Positions 7,105 to 13,847 of a DNA stretch of 15,829 nt are shown here, in pieces (the stretch's first letter is position 1; every line of letters begins with the position of its first letter). This DNA comes from a bacterium (GTDB lineage Bacteria; Bacillota_I; Bacilli_A; RF39; UBA660), in assembly GCA_014846175.1 (NCBI GenBank), contig RKAV01000028.1, forward strand, positions 1-15,829, written 5' to 3'. A program made the translations under genes and the position numbers. A model generated the notes under the pieces. It did not search any database and had not been told where the DNA came from. It was given only the letters and a program-made list of their open reading frames with translations.

Positions 7105-7965
7105 ATGAATAATGAAAATAATAATAATCAAGTAAATAACCAGGATACACTTCCTAATATTACAGTTAATAACGATACTAATAATATACCTTTAGATGAT
7201 ACTAGTGTTACACAACCAGTACCAGAACAAGCACCTTCTAACCAAGTAACACCACCACCTGTGCAAACACCTAAGGTAATTAAAGTAGAAAATGTGAAAG
7301 AAGTTATAAAGGAAGTACCACAAAAAGATAATAAGAACAAAGAAGAAAAAACAAATACTAATCAAACACCACCCCCAACTAATGAAGTAGTTGTTAAAGA
7401 AAAAGGTGGTTTCTTTGGAAGATTTATCTTGTTCTTATTTATTATGTTCTTATTTGCTTTTGTATACTATCTACCACAAATAAGTGAGTATGTAGAAAAC
7501 TATAAGAAAGAAAAAAGTGGTGTAGAAGATGGTTCTATGCGAAGTGGAACAATGACTTGTACATTTACTAAAGATAATAAAGATAATTTAAGTACTATTT
7601 ATGAAACAACCTTTAGTTATACAAAAAACAAATTAAAGAAAACAGAACAAATAACTTCTTATAAATTAAAAGATGATGCTACTAGTACTACTACATTAGA
7701 TGATTCTTTAAAAGAGTGTGAAAATTTAAAAGGAGCTTTAACCAATGTAGATGGTGTAGATATATCATGTGCTAAAACAGCTGTTTTACAAAAGACTACC
7801 CAAATTATAGATTATACAAAGTTTGATCTTAATAACTTCACTACTAACATAGCTGAATATCAAGGATTTTATCCAGAATACCAGTTAGATCAAAGTATAG
7901 CAGCTATTAAGAAAAATTTAGAAGAAGCAGGTTATAGTTGTCAGTCTAGGGATTATGATGGTTAA
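7105..7965 (+). CDS. Membrane-anchored protein of unknown function with extracytoplasmic four-Cys domain
   Basis: No family is recognised. The 286-residue protein starts with a long disordered region rich in Asn, Pro and Gln (1-100). One transmembrane helix follows (about 104-123, FGRFILFLFIMFLFAFVYYL), then an extracytoplasmic domain of about 150 residues. There is no cleavable signal peptide or lipobox, and no positive charge before the helix except KEK at 98-100, so it is probably an N-in, C-out anchored protein. The outer domain has four cysteines (152, 205, 222, 279) that could form two disulfides. It has repeated Thr/Lys-rich strands and looks like a small beta-rich fold. AGGAGG lies 8 bases before ATG 7105. 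It has its own promoter and ends at a strong hairpin. The neighbours prkC and dedA suggest an envelope role, but this is only inference. Confidence 0.85.
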   Translation: MNNENNNNQVNNQDTLPNITVNNDTNNIPLDDTSVTQPVPEQAPSNQVTPPPVQTPKVIKVENVKEVIKEVPQKDNKNKEEKTNTNQTPPPTNEVVVKEKGGFFGRFILFLFIMFLFAFVYYLPQISEYVENYKKEKSGVEDGSMRSGTMTCTFTKDNKDNLSTIYETTFSYTKNKLKKTEQITSYKLKDDATSTTTLDDSLKECENLKGALTNVDGVDISCAKTAVLQKTTQIIDYTKFDLNNFTTNIAEYQGFYPEYQLDQSIAAIKKNLEEAGYSCQSRDYDG

Positions 7966-7970
7966 TTATT

Positions 7971-8005
7971 AAAAGAGATGATATCAACATTTATCATCTT
8001 TTTTT
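7971..8005. terminator. Terminator between convergent genes
   Basis: AGATGATA (7976-7983) pairs with TATCATCT (7992-7999) around an 8-base loop, followed by a T tract to 8005. Four A before the stem give a shorter T tract on the minus strand. It mainly ends the 7105 gene. The stop codon of the minus-strand dedA gene (7984-7986) lies in the loop. Confidence 0.8.
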
Positions 8006-8586
8006 ACATTAATTTTCTTTAATAGATAGTTAATTAATAAAAAAATAAGTAAAATTATTATAGGAAGTTTTAGCTTTTTTATAAATCTATCTAATATAAT
8101 CCAATTATTACCTAAAGCATAACCTACATAAACAAAGGCAAAAGTCCAAGGTATAGAACCTAAGGTAGTATATAAAATAAATCCTTTAAAATTAACCTTA
8201 CTAATACCCATAGGTAAAGAGATAAGTGTTCTAACAATTGGAAAATTCCTTGCGACAAAAGCAGCTAGAAGTCCATACTTTTCAAACCAAATATCACACT
8301 TTTCTATATCTTCTTCCTTCATAAAAAAATATCTACCATACTTCTTTACAAAACTTCTTCCACCAAAATAACCAATTAAATAAATAATAATAGCACAAAA
8401 GACACTACCAAGTAGTCCAACTAGAAAAGCCATCCAGAAAGAAAATATACCCCTTCCAGCTAGAATCCCTCCAGTAGCTAGTATCACTTCACTAGGAATA
8501 ATTATAATAACTGCTTCTAAAACCATTCCAAGAAACATCCCTAAATAACCAAAATTAGTCATTAAAAAAGTAACATAATTATCCAT
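7984..8586 (-). CDS. DedA-family (VTT/SNARE-associated) membrane protein
   Basis: DedA proteins are multi-pass inner-membrane proteins; several recycle undecaprenyl phosphate or phosphatidylethanolamine by flipping lipids, and they affect antimicrobial-peptide resistance. The 200-residue protein shows the family marks: Glu24 before PSE (31-33), GGILAG (39-44), YLIGYFGGR (69-77), ARNFPIVRT (112-120) with the two key arginines Arg113 and Arg119, and GSIPW (143-147). Hydrophobic stretches occur at about 12-37, 48-73, 105-127, 135-158 and 172-190. The start ATG (8584-8586) has AAGGTGAG just upstream. The exact lipid cannot be told. It is divergent from a polysaccharide deacetylase gene, so both may serve envelope modification. 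Confidence 0.92.
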   Translation of the reverse strand: MDNYVTFLMTNFGYLGMFLGMVLEAVIIIIPSEVILATGGILAGRGIFSFWMAFLVGLLGSVFCAIIIYLIGYFGGRSFVKKYGRYFFMKEEDIEKCDIWFEKYGLLAAFVARNFPIVRTLISLPMGISKVNFKGFILYTTLGSIPWTFAFVYVGYALGNNWIILDRFIKKLKLPIIILLIFLLINYLLKKINVKKDDKC

Positions 8587-8638
8587 CTTCTCACCTTGTT
8601 AAAGTATATGATTATAAAATATTGTCTATTAAAAATAG

Positions 8639-8667
8639 TTGCTAATAAACTATATTATTTATATAAT
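8639..8667 (+). promoter_or_regulatory. Promoter for the polysaccharide deacetylase
   Basis: TTGCTA (8639-8644) and TATAAT (8662-8667) have 17-bp spacing. The start site would lie near 8674, only about 11 bases before ATG 8685, so the leader would be very short and begin at the ribosome site. A minus-strand TATAAT (8611-8616) that could serve the divergent dedA gene lies within 30 bp but has no good -35. Confidence 0.6.
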
Positions 8668-8684
8668 CAAGATAGGTGAAATTT

Positions 8685-9923
8685 ATGAAAAAAACAATTA
8701 TTATTATCAGTTTATTACTATTAGGAGTAAGTTTAATTTTAATTGGTGGAGCTTATCAAAATAAATTAGAAGTAGAAAGAAAAGATAAATTAGCAAAAGA
8801 AAAAGCTTTACTAGAAAATGAAACTAAAAAGAAGATAAAAGAAGCATACCATGAAACTATTATTATTAGTAAAGAAACAAATTTATATAAATTGGAAAAT
8901 AAAAAATATATAAAGAGTGGAAAAGTTTTTAAAGATACAATTTTTAATTTAGAAGATAATGATAATTTAGATGGATATTATAAAATAAAGAATAGTGATT
9001 ATTATCTTTATTATAAAGATTTTATCAAAGCAACTAATACTAATGATAATAGATATTCCAATTATATTTATTTTCCTAAGGAAGTTACAACTAAAAGAAA
9101 TAGTAAGTTTTATAATAGTAGTGGGGTAGAAATATTTACTTTAAAGGATGAAATTAAATTACAGGTATTAGAGAATCTAACTGATTCTTATGGGGTAGTA
9201 TTGTTTGATAGATTAGCTTTTATTAAAAAAGATGATATATCTTCAGTTAATGAGTTAGAAGATACTATGGAAGTAGCAGAGAAAGTACCAGTTTTGAATT
9301 ATCATTTTATTTACTTAGAAGGGGAAAGTTGTGATGAAATGATATGTCATCCAGAAAGTCAAATAAATGAACAATTTGCTTATCTTTCTCTTAATAAAGT
9401 ATTTACACTTACAACTAAAGAATTAGGACAGTTTATAAAAGGAGAAATAAGACTTCCTAAAAAATCTATATTACTTACTATAGATGATGGGGCAAGAGCA
9501 GAGAAGTTTATTCCTTTTTTAGAAAAATATAAAATAAATGCTGCTTTGTTCTTAGTATCTTCTTGGTATCCTAAAGAGACTTTTACTTCTAACTATTTAG
9601 AACTTGCTAGTCATACCCATGATATGCATACTAATGGAGTTTGTCCAATGGGACAAGGTGGAGGAATAAGATGTTTAAGTGAAGATATGATACAAGCAGA
9701 TTTAAAAGCTAGTAGAGAAACACTTAATAATACGGAATCTTTCTGTTATCCTTTTTATGAGTATAATGACTATGCTATAGAACAGGTTAAAAAAGCTGGC
9801 TTTAAACTTGCTTTTATTGGTGGTAATAAGATGGTTACTAAAGATACTAATCCATATTTAATTCCAAGATATGTTATTTATAAGAATACATCAATAAACT
9901 ATTTAAAGAAGTTATTAGGTTAA
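8685..9923 (+). CDS. Membrane-anchored polysaccharide deacetylase (NodB domain)
   Basis: This protein probably removes N-acetyl groups from a cell-wall glycan, such as peptidoglycan, outside the membrane. The 412-residue protein starts with one hydrophobic helix (about 4-23) acting as an uncleaved anchor. Residues about 50-190 form a beta-rich, SH3-like region without clear homology. The NodB catalytic domain starts with VPVLNYH. Motif 1 is TIDDG with Asp267 and Asp268, and motif 2 is SHTHDMH with His310, His312 and His315. CYPF and a C-terminal AFIGG follow. ATG 8685 is preferred to GTG 8676, because AGGTG at 8674-8678 is the ribosome site of the ATG and would be unavailable to the GTG. The substrate is not shown by the sequence. 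Two Cys (in SCDEMIC) just after the NYH motif could pair. Confidence 0.9.
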   Translation: MKKTIIIISLLLLGVSLILIGGAYQNKLEVERKDKLAKEKALLENETKKKIKEAYHETIIISKETNLYKLENKKYIKSGKVFKDTIFNLEDNDNLDGYYKIKNSDYYLYYKDFIKATNTNDNRYSNYIYFPKEVTTKRNSKFYNSSGVEIFTLKDEIKLQVLENLTDSYGVVLFDRLAFIKKDDISSVNELEDTMEVAEKVPVLNYHFIYLEGESCDEMICHPESQINEQFAYLSLNKVFTLTTKELGQFIKGEIRLPKKSILLTIDDGARAEKFIPFLEKYKINAALFLVSSWYPKETFTSNYLELASHTHDMHTNGVCPMGQGGGIRCLSEDMIQADLKASRETLNNTESFCYPFYEYNDYAIEQVKKAGFKLAFIGGNKMVTKDTNPYLIPRYVIYKNTSINYLKKLLG

Positions 9924-9936
9924 ACTATCCCAAATC

Positions 9937-9970
9937 TTTGTAATAAACTAGAAAATAGTCTTATTACAAA
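9937..9970. terminator. Long hairpin after the deacetylase
   Basis: A 14-base left arm (9937-9950, TTTGTAATAAACTA) pairs with TAGT plus TTATTACAAA (9956-9970), with one bulged C and a five-base GAAAA loop. There is no T tract on the plus strand, so it may be an RNA-stabilising hairpin or a weak terminator that works with the next hairpin. Confidence 0.55.
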
Positions 9971-9995
9971 AAGAGTAATCGTATGATTACTCTTT
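9967..9995 (-). terminator. Terminator of the HTH-membrane gene
   Basis: A perfect 11-bp stem, AAAGAGTAATC (9970-9980) with GATTACTCTTT (9985-9995), has a four-base loop. On the minus strand it is followed by five T (9967-9971). It overlaps the stop codon of the minus-strand gene at 9987-9989. Confidence 0.75.
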
Positions 9996-11483
9996 AATAA
10001 TATCCTTTAAAGAACTTTTATATTCAGATATTTTTTCTTTATACTCTTCAATCTTATCTTTTAATTCTTGATTTTCAACTGTTAATTTATCATTTTTATC
10101 TTCTAATTCTTGAATACTTTTTTCATAACTCTCAATCATTTTATAATCTTCATTTTCTTCATCTTCTAATTGCTTTACTTTAGATTTTAAATTTTCAATA
10201 TTGTTACTACTACCATAAATAGTAACACTATAATCATAAAGCTTACTATAATTGTAAAGTTTCTTTTGAGCTAAATTAGTTATAACTAAATTTTTTATTT
10301 TCTTAAAATTACTCTTATCAGTATGTGTTATAAAAAAGTTATTGTTATCAGGAGAAAAAGTTACTTTACTAAAATCACTATAATACCTAATTTCAATTTT
10401 AAAATTATCACCAAGTGTATCATCAACTTGATAAGTTGGATTATAATAGATAAGATAATTCAAATTGTCAGTAGCACTTATTGTTTTAATTAATACATCT
10501 TCTTTAATAGAATCAGGTGTGCTATCTTTATAAGTAGTATTAGTAATATCAACAAGTAATAATCCAAAAGAAAGACCAAGTCCTGCGATTGATATAATGA
10601 AACTAATCATTAGTCTTTTAAATGCTAGTTGTCTATTAAAAATGAACTCTAAAACCACTTCTAAAACTACTAGACACAATAAAATAGAAAAGATAAGTCC
10701 AAAAGTAATACTACTATAGAATATACCCTTTATTATTAATAAGAAATTTAAAAGGAAAGCTGTACATAAGAAAAAGAAAAATATTAAGATAGGGAATGTT
10801 AGACAGATAATAATAAACTTAATAAAACCAATAATTATTTTCCCTAAAATACTAAAAAATACATTTGAAGAATTCTTATCATAAGTAACTATTTTTTCTT
10901 CTTTATTATCTATACATTGGATTTTTACATCTCTAATAACTGTTTTATCTAGATAAATAATTTTAAATAGATAGATAAATAAAAATATAAAGATAAATAA
11001 GTAAGAAGATTCAAATATTAGATGAAATATTTCTTTAATTATATTTGCTATTTCTCCATTACCTATATGCGAAATAACACTTCTAATATTACTTTCTAAA
11101 AGTATAAAGGGTATTTTTAATAGTAGAAGTAGAGTAAAGATTATACTCATTATAAATATACATTTAATAATATCTTTAAAAGACATAACTCTAAACATTT
11201 GATAAGTTTTATTAATTAATTCTAAAAAATTATCAATGAAGTTATCAAAGTTTAGTTTTTTCTTATTTTCAAGTCCAATCTCTTTTATATCATCATTAGT
11301 TAACTCTTCTAAACTACATTTGAATATTTTGCAAAGAGAAAGTAGTTTATCCATTTCTGGATAGGTAATACCACTTTCCCATTTAGAAACAGATTGTCTT
11401 GTAACATCAAGCATATTAGCAAGTTCTTCTTGTGAAAGATTATTTTTCTTTCTTAACATTTGGAGTTTTTCGTTAAAACTCAT
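9987..11483 (-). CDS. XRE-type HTH regulator fused to a multi-pass membrane region and coiled coil
   Basis: The 498-residue protein begins with a canonical XRE/HTH_3 DNA-binding domain (about 5-60: LRKKNNLSQEELANMLDV, then TRQSVSKWESG). Strongly hydrophobic segments follow at about 107-129, 158-178, 212-252, 256-282 and 289-312. A polar, beta-rich domain spans about 315-425, and residues 428-498 form a long heptad-rich coiled coil (LEDEENEDYKMIESYEKSI, then repeated L/K/E). It would be a membrane-tethered regulator that senses something through the membrane part or the C-terminal domain; the ligand and the side of the C-terminus are unknown. ATG at 11481-11483 is preferred over GTG 11492, because GAGGTGA sits in the right place for the ATG and overlaps the GTG. 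It has its own promoter and terminator, and lies downstream of, but separate from, a three-gene paralogue array. Confidence 0.85.
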   Translation of the reverse strand: MSFNEKLQMLRKKNNLSQEELANMLDVTRQSVSKWESGITYPEMDKLLSLCKIFKCSLEELTNDDIKEIGLENKKKLNFDNFIDNFLELINKTYQMFRVMSFKDIIKCIFIMSIIFTLLLLLKIPFILLESNIRSVISHIGNGEIANIIKEIFHLIFESSYLFIFIFLFIYLFKIIYLDKTVIRDVKIQCIDNKEEKIVTYDKNSSNVFFSILGKIIIGFIKFIIICLTFPILIFFFFLCTAFLLNFLLIIKGIFYSSITFGLIFSILLCLVVLEVVLEFIFNRQLAFKRLMISFIISIAGLGLSFGLLLVDITNTTYKDSTPDSIKEDVLIKTISATDNLNYLIYYNPTYQVDDTLGDNFKIEIRYYSDFSKVTFSPDNNNFFITHTDKSNFKKIKNLVITNLAQKKLYNYSKLYDYSVTIYGSSNNIENLKSKVKQLEDEENEDYKMIESYEKSIQELEDKNDKLTVENQELKDKIEEYKEKISEYKSSLKDIIKE

Positions 11484-11506
11484 TTTTATCACCTCGAAAC
11501 AATTTT

Positions 11507-11535
11507 ATTATAGAACGCCAGTTGCTTTCTACCAA
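11507..11535 (-). promoter_or_regulatory. Promoter of the HTH-membrane gene
   Basis: On the minus strand, TTGGTA (plus 11530-11535) and TATAAT (plus 11507-11512) are separated by 17 bp. The start site would be near 11500, just before the ribosome site. A dyad CAACT-ATA-AGTTG (11533-11545) overlaps the -35, as in many self-repressing XRE genes. Confidence 0.65.
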
Positions 11536-11570
11536 CTATAAGTTGTTTTTTGTAAATTTTTGGTTGCATT
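11520..11570. promoter_or_regulatory. Three GTTG repeats at 21-bp spacing (possible operator array)
   Basis: GTTGCTTT (from 11521), GTTGTTTT (from 11542) and GTTGCATT (from 11563) are spaced exactly 21 bp apart, two turns of the helix. A reverse copy, CAACT (11533-11537), faces the second. The first repeat lies between the -10 and -35, so a bound protein could block the promoter. The regulator itself is the obvious candidate, by inference. Confidence 0.4.
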
Positions 11571-11584
11571 TATATTTTATCAAT

Positions 11585-11611
11585 AAAAAAACTCCTATTG
11601 TAGAGTTTTTT
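11585..11611. terminator. Terminator after the paralogue array (bidirectional)
   Basis: AAAAAAACTC (11585-11594) pairs with GAGTTTTTT (11603-11611). Seven T follow the stem on the minus strand and six on the plus strand. The stop codon of the last paralogue (11595-11597) lies in the loop. It separates the array from the HTH-membrane gene. Confidence 0.75.
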
Positions 11612-12284
11612 GCTTAACTTTTGGATTAGTTCTTCTATCTAAATCATACATTGCGTTTTCAACTGTTGCTATAGTATAAATTTCATTTCTAATGATTCGT
11701 TCGTAATTTTTATCAAAGTTATCAGTATATTCTTTAAATGTATCTTGTAATACTTGCTTTTTTTTCTCATTACCAAATATATTATTCCAATATTCTAATT
11801 TTAATTGTTCTGTTGGTTTAATAAAATTTATTTCACTTCCAGCAATAACTAACGAAAAATCTGTACGAGATTTTTTATTATTATCTTTTGATAACTTGTA
11901 ATCATTAAAAATACTCTCATAAGTACTTTTTTCTAAATCTTCAGAAAACTGTATAGAAAACATTTGATTAGTTACTAATTCCATTGCTTTGTTATCTCCT
12001 AGATATTTAAATAATAAAAATTCTATATCTTGATAAAATAAACCATTTTTAGATTTGTTGTAAGTATTTAAATCAATATATGGTGATGTTCCTATATTTT
12101 CAGTATTGAAATATAAACCATATAAAGAATTAAAAATTACTCGCTTATCTTTTTCAAGAAGCAAATCATCAACGTCATTAAATAAGCTTTCTTTAAAATC
12201 AATTATAAAATAATCACCATCTTCTATTTCTGTTCCATCAGTATATAGAAATTTTTTAGCCTTTTCATAATCTTTTTTGACCAT
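11595..12284 (-). CDS. Unrecognised protein, paralogue C of a three-gene tandem array
   Basis: I do not recognise this family. The 229-residue protein has no signal peptide and no membrane helix, so it is probably cytoplasmic. It shares three blocks with its two neighbours: an N-terminal TDGTEIEDGDYFII (15-28), a central LLFKYLGDNKAMELVT (90-105) and a C-terminal NEIYTIATVENAMYDLD (200-216). Compared with the others it has a 10-residue basic N-terminal extension and a longer middle. The N-terminal half looks beta-rich, while the C-terminal third is helical and charged. AGAGGAGAA precedes the ATG at 12284. A near-consensus promoter just upstream (12313-12341) lets it be expressed apart from the other two. 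The stop codon lies inside a terminator hairpin. Confidence 0.8.
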   Translation of the reverse strand: MVKKDYEKAKKFLYTDGTEIEDGDYFIIDFKESLFNDVDDLLLEKDKRVIFNSLYGLYFNTENIGTSPYIDLNTYNKSKNGLFYQDIEFLLFKYLGDNKAMELVTNQMFSIQFSEDLEKSTYESIFNDYKLSKDNNKKSRTDFSLVIAGSEINFIKPTEQLKLEYWNNIFGNEKKKQVLQDTFKEYTDNFDKNYERIIRNEIYTIATVENAMYDLDRRTNPKVKQKTLQ

Positions 12285-12312
12285 TTAAAATTCTCCTCTC
12301 ACGTTGTTACAT

Positions 12313-12341
12313 ATTATATAGCTGTATTATTTAATAGTCAA
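12313..12341 (-). promoter_or_regulatory. Near-consensus promoter for paralogue C
   Basis: On the minus strand, TTGACT (plus 12336-12341) and TATAAT (plus 12313-12318) have exactly 17-bp spacing, 11 of 12 consensus bases. The -35 lies within the last codons of paralogue B (Leu-Asp-Tyr-stop). Confidence 0.75.
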
Positions 12342-12939
12342 GCTTTTTAACTTTTACTTCTCTTCTTTTATCAAAATCACGTAACATATTATCTACTGAT
12401 GCAATGTTATAAATATCATTAGTAACTATATCTTGATACTTTTTTTTAAATTCTTTGTCATTTTCTACAAATTTTTTTGTAAGATGCATTGCCAATTCTA
12501 GACCATGTTTTTCAATTAACTCGGCATACTCAAGTTTAATATTGTCATCTAATTTATATATAAAATCATCATGACTTATTGACAGTATCGTTAAATTATT
12601 AGCAATCCTTTTATATTCTTCGCTATTTTCAAAAATACCAGCATTCGTAAAACTTGATGAATTTTCATCACTTATGATTACTTCTCTTTTTGTTAAAACT
12701 TCAATAGCTTTATTATCTCCTATATACTTAAATATAAGCAAAATACCTGATTGTTTGCTTTCTCTATAAAGTCTAGTAAAATAATCTTCTTTAAAGGTAA
12801 TTGTATTAGTAGTTAACTTTCTATAGGTCTCATTAATTTTTAAATTAACTAACCGATTAGAACTGCCATCATATGGCCCTATAATTGTTGCAAAAAATTC
12901 TCCTTCTTTTACTGGCATACTTATTTTATCTTTTTCCAT
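12331..12939 (-). CDS. Unrecognised protein, paralogue B of a three-gene tandem array
   Basis: This 202-residue protein belongs to the same unrecognised family as the flanking genes. Shared blocks are VKEGEFFATIIG (10-21), LLIFKYIGDNKAIEVLTKRE (67-86) and TNDIYNIASVDNMLRDFD (173-190). The N-terminal DGT of the other two copies is replaced by MPV. No signal peptide or membrane helix is seen, and the C-terminus is basic (KRREVKVKKL). AAAGGAGAA precedes the ATG at 12939. It starts 12 bases after paralogue A, so A and B are probably co-transcribed. The divergence between copies is high outside the blocks, which suggests an old duplication or selection for variation. Confidence 0.8.
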   Translation of the reverse strand: MEKDKISMPVKEGEFFATIIGPYDGSSNRLVNLKINETYRKLTTNTITFKEDYFTRLYRESKQSGILLIFKYIGDNKAIEVLTKREVIISDENSSSFTNAGIFENSEEYKRIANNLTILSISHDDFIYKLDDNIKLEYAELIEKHGLELAMHLTKKFVENDKEFKKKYQDIVTNDIYNIASVDNMLRDFDKRREVKVKKLDY

Positions 12940-12951
12940 TATAATTCTCCT

Positions 12952-13578
12952 TTATTTTTTCTTTATTAATTTTTTTGTTTCTGCTTCATTTCCTAAATCA
13001 TACATAATATTTTCTACATATGCTAGGGGGAAGATATCAGTTTCAACTATTGTTTTAAAGTTTTTCTGAAAATTGTTTTTAGTCTCTTGAAATTCCTTTT
13101 TTAGTTCCTTTTCTATTTGTGGTTCATACTTAGTAACTAATTCAAAGTAATCTGTTTTAAGGTCTTTATCAGGTTTTAAAAGTTTAACCTTATCAGTAGA
13201 AAAAACAATTAAAGAATTAACCATATATTCAAATCTAACACTATCTTCCAAAATACTTGTGTTACTAATTGGCACACAATATTCGTATTCACTACTAGGA
13301 ATTATTTTCATTTCTCTTTTACTTATCGCTTCAATCACTTTGTTGTTGTCTAAATATTTAAATAGCAAAGGTATTCTTGTTCCTAGTAATGCATTTATTG
13401 AATAATCTTCTTTCAATTTAATTTTACTAGCAGTAATTTCTCTACTATTAGTATTTAGTTCCAACTTTAATAATGGAGTGTGATAAATATTATCTTTGAA
13501 TTGATCATTTCCTACAATTACAAAAAAGCAATCTCCAGTCTTTAATGGTGTACCATCATCATATTTTAATTTTTCCAT
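12952..13578 (-). CDS. Unrecognised protein, paralogue A of a three-gene tandem array
   Basis: This is the first gene of the array in transcription order, with 208 residues. It shares DDGTPLKTGDCFFVIVG (7-23), LLFKYLDNNKVIEAISKREM (71-90) and TDIFPLAYVENIMYDLG (180-196) with the next two genes. No signal peptide, membrane helix or known motif is visible. The C-terminus is lysine-rich. GAAGGAGAA precedes the ATG at 13578. Its upstream region is shared with the divergent rsmH promoter and contains a copy of an MraZ-box-like sequence pointing towards it. The N-terminal block (DGT...GD.F) suggests a small beta domain and the C-terminal block a helical bundle, but the function is unknown. Confidence 0.8.
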   Translation of the reverse strand: MEKLKYDDGTPLKTGDCFFVIVGNDQFKDNIYHTPLLKLELNTNSREITASKIKLKEDYSINALLGTRIPLLFKYLDNNKVIEAISKREMKIIPSSEYEYCVPISNTSILEDSVRFEYMVNSLIVFSTDKVKLLKPDKDLKTDYFELVTKYEPQIEKELKKEFQETKNNFQKNFKTIVETDIFPLAYVENIMYDLGNEAETKKLIKKK

Positions 13579-13602
13579 TATTCTTCTCCTTCTTTTTCAA
13601 CT

Positions 13603-13631
13603 ATTATATAATAAAATATGCTAAAAATAAA
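13603..13631 (-). promoter_or_regulatory. Possible promoter for paralogues A and B
   Basis: A perfect minus-strand TATAAT (plus 13603-13608) lies 25 bases before the start. The -35 position 17 bp away holds only TTTATT, a poor match, so activity may depend on a bound factor. Confidence 0.45.
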
Positions 13632-13639
13632 CATATAAG

Positions 13640-13656
13640 TTTACATCACTTTACAT
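13640..13656 (-). promoter_or_regulatory. MraZ-box-like repeat facing paralogue A
   Basis: Read on the minus strand this is TGTAAAGTGATGTAAA, which matches 13 of 16 bases of the plus-strand box at 13751-13766. On the plus strand it shows two TTACAT copies at 10-bp spacing (13641 and 13651). It lies upstream of the -35 of the array promoter. Confidence 0.35.
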
Positions 13657-13732
13657 TAAAAATAATAAAATGTAAAAAAATGTCTTGCAAAGAAAACGTA
13701 AACCTATTTACAAAAAAAAGGAAACTAGGTAT

Positions 13733-13738
13733 TATAAT
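13733..13738 (+). promoter_or_regulatory. -10 element of the rsmH/division promoter
   Basis: A perfect TATAAT lies about 110 bases before rsmH. The best -35, TTTACA (13707-13712), is 20 bp away, which is long. The start site would be near 13744, giving a leader of about 100 bases. Confidence 0.5.
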
Positions 13739-13746
13739 AATAAGCA

Positions 13747-13766
13747 GTGGAGTAAAGTGGTGTAAG
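13747..13766 (+). promoter_or_regulatory. Two GTGG repeats resembling MraZ boxes
   Basis: GTGGAGTAAA and GTGGTGTAAG stand in tandem with 10-bp period. MraZ is known to bind direct GTGG-type repeats (and AAAGTG repeats in Mycoplasma) at the head of the division cluster. The position near the predicted start site of rsmH transcription fits repression by MraZ. No mraZ gene is in the window. Confidence 0.5.
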
Positions 13767-13847
13767 AATTTCTCTTTTACCTTTAGTTTAGGCATGCCAC
13801 TTGCTATCTAAATATTTCATCTATATCCATGGAAAGGACTGTTTGAA

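Noticed and set aside
7128..7340. Minus-strand open frame inside the 7105 gene
   Set aside because: It is antisense to the low-complexity N-terminal region; its composition simply mirrors that bias.
8601..8640. Confident promoter for dedA on the minus strand
   Set aside because: A TATAAT is present (plus 8611-8616), but no acceptable -35 or extended -10 is found at suitable spacing.
13545..13811. Plus-strand open frame of 88 codons before rsmH
   Set aside because: It begins antisense to paralogue A, crosses the promoter region, has no ribosome site, and codes for a biased Phe/Lys/Ile run. It does not resemble MraZ.
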